Source: Amycolatopsis oliviviridis (lineage in GTDB: Bacteria > Actinomycetota > Actinomycetes > Mycobacteriales > Pseudonocardiaceae). From it: a DNA stretch of 64,000 nucleotides. Below the pieces are notes generated by a model that was given only the letters and a program-made list of their open reading frames with translations, made no database searches and was not told where the DNA came from. The translations under genes and the position numbers were made by a program. The stretch's first letter is position 1, and every line of letters begins with the position of its first letter. The stretch is taken from contig NZ_BNAY01000001.1 of assembly GCF_014654365.1 (NCBI RefSeq), positions 124,001-188,000 on the forward strand, given 5' to 3'. Shown in pieces: positions 1 to 6,968 of the stretch.

Positions 1-686
1 CAAGGATGCGCCAACTGGTCCAGTCGCGGGACGGGTTGCCCGTCTTTCTCACTGCAGAGGCTGGGTTCGGTGTAGAGCTGTTCGTAGGGGACCGATCGGC
101 TGATCCCCAGATGAGGCAGCCGGATCTCGCCGTGCAGGGCGACGACCTGGGCACGCAGCTGATCGGCGAACCGGTGGAACTCGGCGAGACTCTCCACCTT
201 CTCGAGCAGCTTGCTGTTGGCCACCGCTGCCGCGCTCAACCGGCCGGCGACCGCCAGCGTGTTCGGATCGATCGCCGGGCCGACGCTCTGAATCGCCTCC
301 TTACCGGCGACGACCAGCGCGTCGAAGATGACATCGGCGCTCGACGTCAGCAGTTCGGTACGGATACGGGCCGCTCGTCGCAGGCCCAGCCTCAGCTCGT
401 TGCGGATATCGACGGACAGCCGCTCCCACCGTACGTCGCTGAGCTTCATGCCGAGCACGAGCTGGAGCGCTATTTCTTCGAAGTCGGGAGAACGCAGGTA
501 TTCGTCGAGTTTGAGACGCTCGTCCTCGGAAAGGTCTTCGAGCAGCTGATCGGCGACCCGGCCGGCCGTTAGCGGGCGGGTGTCCGCACGGGACTTCCGT
601 CGTTTGCGTTGTACCCAAGCGGCGCCGAACAGCCGGGGTGCCACCTTCTGCAGTGCTTGCTGAGCAGCCACTTCGATACCGGACAT
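1..686 (-). CDS. N-terminal part of a probable STAND/NACHT NTPase (truncated by window edge)
   Basis: An uninterrupted reading frame of 228 codons runs leftward from ATG at 686 off the left edge. It begins MSGIEVAAQQALQKVAPRLF. The first 150 residues are predicted helical and charged, and no nuclease or TIR motif is evident. Around residues 185-215 the sequence LHGEIRLPHLGISRSVPYEQ followed by LYTEPSL resembles the linker that precedes the P-loop in actinobacterial NACHT/STAND ATPases (typically xPPHxxxxxxVPxxxLYVxP). The Walker motifs would lie beyond the edge, so the class is inferred. STAND NTPases act as signal-sensing switches, often in anti-phage defence, and the nuclease-helicase at 2446-4341 would fit a defence neighbourhood. 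The DNA upstream of the start (687-846) shows no gene. Confidence 0.5.
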   Translation of the reverse strand, partial: MSGIEVAAQQALQKVAPRLFGAAWVQRKRRKSRADTRPLTAGRVADQLLEDLSEDERLKLDEYLRSPDFEEIALQLVLGMKLSDVRWERLSVDIRNELRLGLRRAARIRTELLTSSADVIFDALVVAGKEAIQSVGPAIDPNTLAVAGRLSAAAVANSKLLEKVESLAEFHRFADQLRAQVVALHGEIRLPHLGISRSVPYEQLYTEPSLCSEKDGQPVPRLDQLAHP

Positions 687-846
687 CGTGGCCTTCCTGG
701 CGACTCGTGCCTTTGAAGAGACGGTGCTGTGGAAGCTGACCGTTGGTCGTGGCCAGGGCCGGGCCTGTTACACCAGGAGGACTTCGTGCGGGCCCAACTC
801 GTGTGTCGGTCGCGGCTGCCGGGGTGCGAGTCGGACCGCCGCGCGG

Positions 847-1323
847 TCAGCGTCGATAGTTGACCTCACCACGCAGAGCAGGTGCCGTGGGGCTGCCACA
901 GCGCTGTTCGAACGTCGTGAGGAGGGGCGACGAGCCTCCCAGCGCCGCGTTCGAGGTGGTCGATCGTGAACGTCGAATAGTCGTCGACGCAGGCCAGGCC
1001 GTTGGAGGTGGTCCGGATATGCGCTCCCTCGGTGTGGTCGCGGGTGTCGGCCTGCAAGTTTCCGGACGGCGCGGAGAAGTCGAGCGCGATGAAGTCGAAC
1101 CCGGTGGTCGGTCTCGGCGTCCACCCGCAGGGTCGCGCCCCAGAACCGCACCTCGTTCTCCGGCGAGGTAGTCCAGTGACCGCTTCTGCCGTTGACCGGA
1201 AGGGCGCCCTGTTGGGCGGTGAAGTCGAGGCTCGCGACGGGCTCGGCGGCTGCGGCCGGCGGGAACGCGGCGGCTGCGGCCGGCGGCGATGGCATGCGTG
1301 GTGAAGACACGACGGAACTTCAT
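847..1323 (-). pseudogene. Frameshifted remnant of a small secreted protein
   Basis: A protein-like sequence can be followed leftward from ATG 1323 only by switching frame. MKFRRVFTTHA starts in one frame. An Ala/Pro-rich signal-like stretch and EPVASLDFTAQQGALPVNG follow in a second, GFDFIALDFSAPSGNLQ and ADTRDHTEGAHIRTTSNGLA in a third, and LLTTFEQRCGSPTAPALRG returns to the first frame before a stop at 847. The order FxFxAPxG ... FTIxxL ... FEQxCxxxxPALRGEV matches, from memory, a family of small exported actinobacterial proteins of unknown function. At least three frame changes in under 500 bases make a pseudogene likely. Systematic indel errors in the assembly are the alternative. Confidence 0.5.
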
Positions 1324-1361
1324 GGAACCCCCAATGTCAGCCGTTCTCCGCAGAGCGGTCC

Positions 1362-2039
1362 TTACCGATACTGCCGGGATTTCCAGTACCTGCCACGAGT
1401 CGAACTATTCAACCAGCCCCGCTTGCGCGGGAGGACATTTGCTGACCTGGTGCTTTGACGATCCTGCTGGTGGATCTTGTTCGGTTCGGGCTGTGGCGGT
1501 GCTTCATCTGAGGAGTCTGGCTCGTGTTGTTGGCGGCGCCGTGTGTGGTGGTTCCTTTTCCGCCATTTTCTGAGGATACGGCGGCCGTAGTTGTGGGTGA
1601 CGGCGATCCGGTCGGGGTCCGCGCCGGTCAAAGCGAAGGGGCAGCTGGCGAAACTTCTCAGCATCCCGGCCACGCGGCCGCGTTCGCGGCGGCGCTGATC
1701 GAACGCCTGCTGAAGGTCGACCATGAGGTGCCCCAGGGCGGCAGCCCGCTCAACGCCACGCCCCGGATACCTGGCCAGCGCTGAGAGTAACGCCAACAGT
1801 GGCGACAGGGAAACCGAGCCCGCCGATGAGGTGCCGACGAGGCGACGCTTCCTTCGCCCGGTGGCGTCGCTGCCGGGTTTCCGTGACCTGCTTGAAAATC
1901 TCCTCATGGGTCGCCGGATACTAGGCGGGGTGGTTCCGAAGCTATCCGGGCCACCCCGCCCGTGCCTAGATGCCGTTGCTCCCGTTGCTCCCGTTGCGGC
2001 GGGTCCACCATTGCCTGATGATCGTCCAGGATGCTCCAC
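1362..2039 (-). CDS. Hypothetical basic protein, uncertain
   Basis: This open frame lies on the same strand as, and overlaps the 3' end of, the small membrane-protein gene 1966-2328. The middle part (ALARYPGRGVERAAALGHLM and the following roughly 70 residues) has GC-rich third positions and a plausible composition. The first 70 residues and the last 60 (very Arg/Gln/Ser rich) look non-coding. If real, the true start is probably an internal one near 1840. No domain was recognised. The DNA just inside the 3' end (about 1415-1440) contains one short palindrome resembling a type I-E CRISPR repeat, but no array. Nothing else was seen between 1324 and 1966. Confidence 0.25.
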   Translation of the reverse strand: MEHPGRSSGNGGPAATGATGATASRHGRGGPDSFGTTPPSIRRPMRRFSSRSRKPGSDATGRRKRRLVGTSSAGSVSLSPLLALLSALARYPGRGVERAAALGHLMVDLQQAFDQRRRERGRVAGMLRSFASCPFALTGADPDRIAVTHNYGRRILRKWRKRNHHTRRRQQHEPDSSDEAPPQPEPNKIHQQDRQSTRSANVLPRKRGWLNSSTRGRYWKSRQYR

Positions 2040-2328
2040 CGGTACCGGCGACGCCGGCGAGAGTCGCTAGAGTGCCCCAGAATCCGGGGTTGAGCAGTCC
2101 GATGAACAAGATACTTCCTGAAACCAGGGATGCCAGGATGACAGCGGTGACGAACAGCGGGATGAGGAGCGTGCGTGCGCGTTTGGTCCGATCGTCGTCG
2201 TCGAGGATCCAGCACATCTTGCTTGAAGGCGGCGCTACCCGTTGCGGCCGCCGGACTTGTCCGCCTGGGCCGGTCGTTGAGAAAGCGGGGACCCCGGTGC
2301 CGGGGACGCCGTTAGAACGGAAATCCAC
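1966..2328 (-). CDS. Small two-helix membrane protein
   Basis: A 120-residue frame starting at GTG 2328, which is preceded by GGAGA six bases upstream. An internal ATG at 2217 (MCWILDDDDRTKRAR) is an alternative start. Two hydrophobic segments are visible, LLIPLFVTAVILASLVSGSI and the region around FIGLLNPGFWGTLATLAGVAG. They lie between a charged DDDDRTKRAR stretch and a basic tail (IIRQWWTRRNGSNGSNG). This is the pattern of a small inner-membrane protein with a cytoplasmic N-terminus. The family was not recognised and no function is assigned. It is the first gene left of the nuclease-helicase, on the same strand, separated by about 117 bases. Confidence 0.45.
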   Translation of the reverse strand: MDFRSNGVPGTGVPAFSTTGPGGQVRRPQRVAPPSSKMCWILDDDDRTKRARTLLIPLFVTAVILASLVSGSILFIGLLNPGFWGTLATLAGVAGTGGASWTIIRQWWTRRNGSNGSNGI

Positions 2329-2445
2329 AGGTGTTCTCCAGAACGTGTGAGGGCATGTCCGCGATGCGGAAGCCCGAAGTCGTTTCTGAGTGACGGTGAT
2401 ACGGCGAGGGTTCGTCCGGCTGTTCCTTTCCGCTGGGAAATGCGG

Positions 2446-4341
2446 TCAGTGTGCTTTCGAGCGAACGAGCTTGTGCAGCATGTGCCGTGTCTCCGGGTCC
2501 GTCGAATAGACGATTGTGCCCTTGCGGCTTCGACTCAGGAGAACTCTGTAAGTTCGTCGGATGTGCTTGTCGAAAGCGTGGTCGTCCAGACGGTTGAGGC
2601 CGAAGTCCAGGTTCTCCGTGCGTTGCGCGACCCAACGATCGGTGCGCCACACCAGGTCCGGCCCGAGGATGACGCCGGTCCAATCGAATTCGAAACCCTG
2701 GACGTTATAGACCGAGCCAATCTGGCCGATCCCGGCCGGATCACTAGCCCAGTGGCTGCTCGATGGTGCGCCATTCACTCCGCGGTCGCCTTTGACACTC
2801 CAGGGCCGCGCCCAGTCACCGATCTGGATGTCGAGCGGCAGGTTCTCACCAGGCTTGGCCTCGCTCCACGGCCAGCACAGTCCTGCGACGATCCGGGACG
2901 TGCCGTCGAGGTCCTGTTGCCTGATCCGAGCTTCCATTTCCTGTGGTGTGTCGGCGATCTCGACGGTGAACTCCCGGTCACCGGTCCAGATCGGAAGAGG
3001 GTGCCGTTGTTCGTCCAGCAACAGGCGTGTCCACGCGAGGTACTCGCTGCTTCCGTCCGCCCCGAATTGCTCGTCGAGCGTGATGCGGCGGACGGTGCGG
3101 CCGTTGTCCACCGCAGCGGACGCGATTAGCTCTTCCGTGCCGATCTCCCCGGGGCGCAGCGCCTGCTCTGGGTCGAGGAAGAACACCGATACCTTTGCCG
3201 CCTGGATCAGTTCGACTACCTGCGGAACTCCAGTTCGCTGGTCCCGTCGGGTGTAACGGGTCGCCGAGGTGTCTCTGACGCGATGCGCTTCGTCGCAGAT
3301 CAGGACGTCGAGGCCACGCGGCTCTGCCCCTGAGTAGTTGTTGAAGTAGGTGAATAGTCCACGCACTTTTGTGCCGGGGTTCTCAGTGCCGACCACTTTC
3401 CGCCAGGTCGAAGTTGCCGGGCGCGACCCCGTCGCGTGGGTGACCGAGTACCCGCGTCGGGCGAGTTCCGCGAGCAGGGAGATAGCGATCGCGCTCTTGC
3501 CAGTGGCTGGCCGTCCGGAGACGATCAGGGTTTCGTTCACGCCACTTTCGGCAGCCTCGAGCACAGCCGAGCGTGCGAGTTCCTGGTTACCAAGGAAGAC
3601 GTACTCGTCGTAGCCCTTAAACTCGTTTGCGGCCGCCACTAGAAGAGGATGCGGCTCGCGCACCGGGCTGGAGGAGAGTGTTTCAACGGCGCGCCGACTC
3701 GGATCTGGCGCGAGCCGGGTGCGGACGAAGTCGGCCATCTCCGCCCGGCTTTCAGGAGTGAAGACCCGGGTGCCTTCTGCACTCTCGAACTCGTGCAGGG
3801 AGCACACGTCTGCGTCGCGGGCTTGCGGAAGCCAGACCAGCCCGCTGATCGGTTGGTCCGATGCGACTGCGCGTTCCCTGAAGTAGGTGATCATCTTGTC
3901 GAGCTGGATCACGGGATGGATCGTGTGGCGAAGGCCCTCGAGCCCTTTCACGACAGCGCCGCTGGCATGCTCTGGCCGCGCTGCCAGCCAGCCCTTCATC
4001 TCGATTGCGACGTAGGAGTGCTTCCCAGTCTGGGGGTGGACGCCCGCCAGCAGGAGGTCGAACTCGGCGCTCGTGTAGGGAAGGCGGAAGTTAGCCAGTG
4101 CGTCGATCTCGCCGAGTCCAGCCTCGGTGAGTTCCAACGCGAAAGAACGGACGTATGTGTCCGAACCGGAGTGAGTTGTGGGGTCAGCGGCCAGCCCCGC
4201 CAAGGGCTGTGCAAAAGCGCTCCGCCCTGTCCTCACATGAGGTACAGGGCCGGGACATTTTTGTGTCACGGTGTCTCCATACAGGTTGGCGTATCCGCAA
4301 GCGAAAGCCAGATGGTTGTATGTCTGGCCGGACTGTATCAC
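2446..4341 (-). CDS. Nuclease-helicase fusion, DUF2075 / Schlafen-type helicase family
   Basis: 631 residues from GTG 4341; the start is uncertain because no clear ribosome site precedes it. Near residues 95-116 the pattern FDLLLAG ... YVAIEMKGW gives the D ... ExK signature of a PD-(D/E)XK nuclease. A P-loop helicase follows: Walker A GRPATGKS at 276-283, DEAH at 350-353, and a C-terminal superfamily-1-like part with GSVYNVQGFEFDWTGVILGP and YRVLLSRSRKGTIVYS. This order is typical of bacterial DUF2075 (pfam09848) proteins. They are predicted DNA/RNA helicases and are often found in defence or mobile regions. Nucleic-acid processing in the cytoplasm is inferred and the substrate is unknown. 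It stands alone; the neighbours are a small membrane gene and decayed DNA. Confidence 0.75.
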   Translation of the reverse strand: MIQSGQTYNHLAFACGYANLYGDTVTQKCPGPVPHVRTGRSAFAQPLAGLAADPTTHSGSDTYVRSFALELTEAGLGEIDALANFRLPYTSAEFDLLLAGVHPQTGKHSYVAIEMKGWLAARPEHASGAVVKGLEGLRHTIHPVIQLDKMITYFRERAVASDQPISGLVWLPQARDADVCSLHEFESAEGTRVFTPESRAEMADFVRTRLAPDPSRRAVETLSSSPVREPHPLLVAAANEFKGYDEYVFLGNQELARSAVLEAAESGVNETLIVSGRPATGKSAIAISLLAELARRGYSVTHATGSRPATSTWRKVVGTENPGTKVRGLFTYFNNYSGAEPRGLDVLICDEAHRVRDTSATRYTRRDQRTGVPQVVELIQAAKVSVFFLDPEQALRPGEIGTEELIASAAVDNGRTVRRITLDEQFGADGSSEYLAWTRLLLDEQRHPLPIWTGDREFTVEIADTPQEMEARIRQQDLDGTSRIVAGLCWPWSEAKPGENLPLDIQIGDWARPWSVKGDRGVNGAPSSSHWASDPAGIGQIGSVYNVQGFEFDWTGVILGPDLVWRTDRWVAQRTENLDFGLNRLDDHAFDKHIRRTYRVLLSRSRKGTIVYSTDPETRHMLHKLVRSKAH

Positions 4342-4865
4342 GGAGGTGGGTTGACTCGTGTTTCACAACCCTGTCCATAGCTGTGGCGTCCAGTGGCATG
4401 TCCGGTCTTCCACGGCATGGGCGGCCAGGAGTTAGTCCATCTCGTCTCGCCGCCCGTTGACGACGGCCGCCGGCGAGACGGGCGACTTCCTCACCGTTCT
4501 CCGGTACCCGCCCGATGGGTCAGTGCAGAACGGGACCCTGTGCCGTAATGCCTTTCCCTAGGTAACCGCCTACCGCGAATTCCTTCGCATCGAGCGTCGG
4601 CTCAAGGCCCTCGCGCCACGCTTCGGCTGGATCGAGGCCGCTTCGAACTCGGCCGCTGCGCGGGCGATCCGGCATATCCGCCGCATACGCTGTCGGTGGC
4701 CATGGCACCTGCCACGCTGGTGACGATCGGCGAACTGGACAACAACGCGGCCAACCTCGGCGCAGCCTACATCGGCGCTCGGCACGTTCTACCCCGGCGA
4801 ACTGGGGACCAGAGCGTCGCAGAAGTACCGCGCGGCACGCTGCCCTGGCGGTCTACTCCCAGGGT
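4342..4865. other. Gene-poor stretch
   Basis: No convincing gene was found. Short open frames on both strands have no start signals or recognisable motifs. Two fragments on the plus strand look vaguely coding (REFLRIERRLKALAPRFGWI near 4575-4635 and TLVTIGELDNNAANLGAAYI near 4710-4770), but each is interrupted and neither was recognised. The stretch leads directly into the mosaic of gene fragments at 4866-5649. Confidence 0.4.
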
Positions 4866-5136
4866 ATGGCACGGCGGAACATGTATGTGCAGCTCAAGAC
4901 AGGCTATGACGCCAATCGTGGCCCGTCGTGAATCGCCTGGGTCAGTTTCTCCAAGACATGGAGGACCGCGTACTTCCGCGATCGAACTCTCCGGCGTCGG
5001 CCAGGTATGTACGACGCCAACTTCTATGATGTCGAGTCCGGAGAAGAGTTCTGGGTTTCCGGTCCGAAGCGAGATCGGACTGATGGTCGGTACGGCGGCG
5101 CACTGCCGGCGATCGATGACGACTCCCGCCGGTCGT
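4866..5136 (+). pseudogene. Small conserved actinobacterial protein, opal-interrupted and 3'-truncated
   Basis: From ATG 4866 the frame reads MARRNMYVQLKTGYDANRGP and S, then TGA at 4929-4931. It continues in the same frame as IAWVSFSKTWRTAYFRDRTL and on through GMYDANFYDVESGEEFWVSG and PKRDRTDGRYGG to about DDDSR. It resembles, from memory, a roughly 100-residue actinobacterial family of unknown function whose members read YVQLKTG ... WI.WV.FSKTWRTAY ... FDANFYDV.TGEEYWLSGP. The TGA stands where a Trp (TGG) is expected, so a single base change would explain it. The expected C-terminal tail is replaced near 5137 by transporter sequence. A second start at 5007 could express a fragment, but that is unlikely to be functional. 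Confidence 0.6.
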
Positions 5137-5222
5137 GCGATGGCGCTGGCCGTGCTCGTCGGCATGACGATCGGCCTGCTCGCCTACCGGCGGCGGTGGC
5201 CCGGCGCGATGGCGACCGTGAC
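5137..5222 (+). pseudogene. 86-bp fragment of an ABC permease gene
   Basis: The DNA encodes MALAVLVGMTIGLLAYRRRW then PGAMAT. It aligns without gaps to 7050-7135 inside the betaine-type permease gene downstream, with about 6-7 mismatches in 86 bases counted by eye. The match stops abruptly on both sides, at the small-protein remnant on the left and the IS110 remnant on the right. The mismatches suggest that it derives from a paralogous transporter or an old partial duplication rather than a very recent copy. Confidence 0.7.
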
Positions 5223-5228
5223 GATAGC

Positions 5229-5470
5229 GTGTTCCTAGGGCTCGACGTCGGAAAAGGTGAGCACCACGCCGTCGGCCTGGAGTCGACCGGGGAAGGGCTG
5301 CACGATGCGCCGCTGCCGAACACCGAGCCCAGCTGCGGGCGATGTTGGACAAGCTCGCCGCTCACGGGCCGGTCCTGGTCGTCGTGGACCAGCCCGCGAA
5401 CATCGGCGCTCTGCCGGTCGCGGTGGCCCGCGCCTGCGGTCATGAGGTGGCCTACCTGCCGGGGCTGGCG
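5229..5470 (+). pseudogene. IS110-family transposase remnant
   Basis: The frame opening at 5229 reads VFLGLDVGKGEHHAVGLEST then GEGLHDAPLPNTE. After a frame change near 5335 it continues as AMLDKLAAHGPVLVVVDQPA and NIGALPVAVARACGHEVAYL. This is the N-terminal DEDD (RuvC-like) domain of IS110-type transposases, with the first catalytic Asp in LGLDVG and a second acidic residue in VVVDQP. The rest of the roughly 400-residue protein, including the C-terminal Ser-containing domain, is missing. It is non-functional. It abuts the permease fragment without a gap, which suggests that deletion or insertion at this point created the mosaic. Confidence 0.7.
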
Positions 5471-5480
5471 ACCCGGAATC

Positions 5481-5649
5481 GTGAGCCTCGTCGCGGCGCC
5501 GTTGCCGGCGATCGCGGGCATGCTGACGGGCTGCGCATCGGCTGCCGGAGTCCGACGGCGTGTCGGCCCCGGCCGCCGAATACAACAAGGCGGTACTCGG
5601 CGATCCGACACAGAACACATACGGCTGCACGGAATCGGCGTACGGTTAA
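5481..5649 (+). pseudogene. Possible frameshifted lipoprotein remnant
   Basis: One frame gives a hydrophobic stretch ending in a lipobox-like sequence (VAAPLPAIAGMLTGCASAAG). A neighbouring frame then reads SAPAAEYNKAVLGDPTQNTY and GCTESAYG before TAA at 5647-5649. The two halves could be a small exported lipoprotein joined through a frameshift. The family was not recognised and the call rests on composition only. Confidence 0.25.
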
Positions 5650-5804
5650 GCGTGCTTCGTGAAGTACAGCGGCCACTGCAACGAGGACGGCACCAAGCAC
5701 AACGCCTACGGCGAGCAGGGGAGCTGCGCTGCCGTTGTCCGCGGCTCCTCGGTCTATCTCTTCGCGGTAGACGTCCATGGAGCCGGGGTGCGGTACGCAG
5801 CCCC

Positions 5805-5833
5805 GAGGCGGGGACTGACTCAGTCCCCGCCTC
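5805..5833. terminator. Perfect 14-bp-arm hairpin
   Basis: The arm GAGGCGGGGACTGA (5805-5818) is followed after one base by its exact complement TCAGTCCCCGCCTC (5820-5833). It lies about 80 bases beyond the stop of the leftward protease gene (5914) and to the right of the decayed rightward fragments. A bidirectional factor-independent terminator is the simplest reading. There is no long T tract, as is common in high-GC actinomycetes. Confidence 0.6.
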
Positions 5834-5913
5834 ATTTACTGGTCCCGTGGCCAAGAGGGCTGCGACAACGGCGATAGCGGCGCTCGGGACACGCAGTCAG
5901 TTCCCTTGAGGAG

Positions 5914-6687
5914 CTATGACGCCGTCTCCCACGCGGTCACCGCACCACCGGTGACCTGGTCGATCCAGGCCCGATAGCCGGGAACGCTGTTGTAGATTCC
6001 GGGACCGTTGAGGCAGTTGCTGCTGTTGTTGCCGGATCGGCTGGTGGCGCCGGTCAGCTTACCGTCCAAAATGGACGGTCCGCCGGAGTCGCCGTAGCAG
6101 GCACTGGTTCCGGGTGCGCCCTGGAAGCAGATCTCCTTGCCTCGCTTGAAATCGGCGGTACACCTGGAGTCCGCGACGGTCGTGGTGTCCACCTCGCGAA
6201 GCTGTGGTGACGAGCCGCCGCACCCAGGGCTGCCGCATGTCTGGCCGTGCCCGATCAGCTTGTTGACGGTGCCGACGGCCGGGGTGGCGGCCGCGATCTT
6301 GATCGGCGTGGCGGTGGCCGCTCTCGACAGCCTCACCACGGCGATGTCGTTCGCGCCGAGGGTCGCGCTCGCCGCGGTGATGAGCTCGCCGCCGGAACCG
6401 GTGTTGATCGAGCCGATCCGGGCGGAGAAACCGCCTCCGGTGGAGCCCTGGACGCAGTGCTTCGCCGTGACGAGCCATTGCGGGGCGATCAGTGACGCTC
6501 CGCAGAAATGCCGGCCATTGCGTTGCAGTGAAGCGAAGAACGAGTACGGGGTGGTGACGATCTTGCCGCCGATGATGAAAGGTTCGATCGGTGGCCCGGC
6601 CGGTGATTCGGCCACGGCCGCGGGCCCGGCGAAGAGCGACCCGGCGACGAGGGCGGCGGCGATCATGGACATACGTCGGATCCACAT
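5914..6687 (-). CDS. Secreted trypsin-like serine protease (S1 family)
   Basis: 257 residues from ATG 6687. The N-terminus MWIRRMSMIAAALVAGSLFA ... AVAES is a Sec signal peptide with likely cleavage after AVA. A short propeptide precedes FIIGGKIV, the classical activation site where the new N-terminus of the mature enzyme would form. The catalytic triad is visible: His76 in TAKHC (usually TAAHC), Asp113 in NDIAVV and Ser200 in GDSGGP. Cys pairs around His and Ser match chymotrypsin-fold disulfides. Length and layout are normal for Streptomyces-type trypsins, which degrade extracellular protein. It is monocistronic, and the palindromic hairpin at 5805-5833 lies downstream. The residue that sets cleavage preference was not assigned. 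Confidence 0.9.
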   Translation of the reverse strand: MWIRRMSMIAAALVAGSLFAGPAAVAESPAGPPIEPFIIGGKIVTTPYSFFASLQRNGRHFCGASLIAPQWLVTAKHCVQGSTGGGFSARIGSINTGSGGELITAASATLGANDIAVVRLSRAATATPIKIAAATPAVGTVNKLIGHGQTCGSPGCGGSSPQLREVDTTTVADSRCTADFKRGKEICFQGAPGTSACYGDSGGPSILDGKLTGATSRSGNNSSNCLNGPGIYNSVPGYRAWIDQVTGGAVTAWETAS

Positions 6688-6968
6688 GATTTTTCGGCCT
6701 CCTGCGAAAAAGGGGAGTCCTGCATGGGACGGGATTAGGTAGTGTCAGATCGATCAACACCTGACCGTAGTGCTCTGTAAAGTATCCGGTACCTCCTTTG
6801 GTACTGAATCGGACATACCAACGGTGGGTAAGGCGAAGAACAGCTGCCCGCGGCCGGGCCGGACCGTGCCGAATCTTTTACGCCGAGCTGTGGACAAGAG
6901 CCCCGTGGTCATGCTGGGCTGAGATCAGGTCGGTTTCTTTCTGCCCTGCGACGTCGAGGAGCGGCGCC

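Noticed and set aside
1415..1440. Sequence on the minus strand resembling a type I-E CRISPR repeat (CCCGCGCAAGCGGGG)
   Set aside because: Only one copy, no second repeat at a spacer distance and no cas genes in the window; treated as a chance GC palindrome.
5659..5877. Open frame reading MKYSGHCNEDGTKHNAYGEQ
   Set aside because: No ribosome site or recognised family; it runs through the hairpin at 5805-5833 and lies in decayed DNA.
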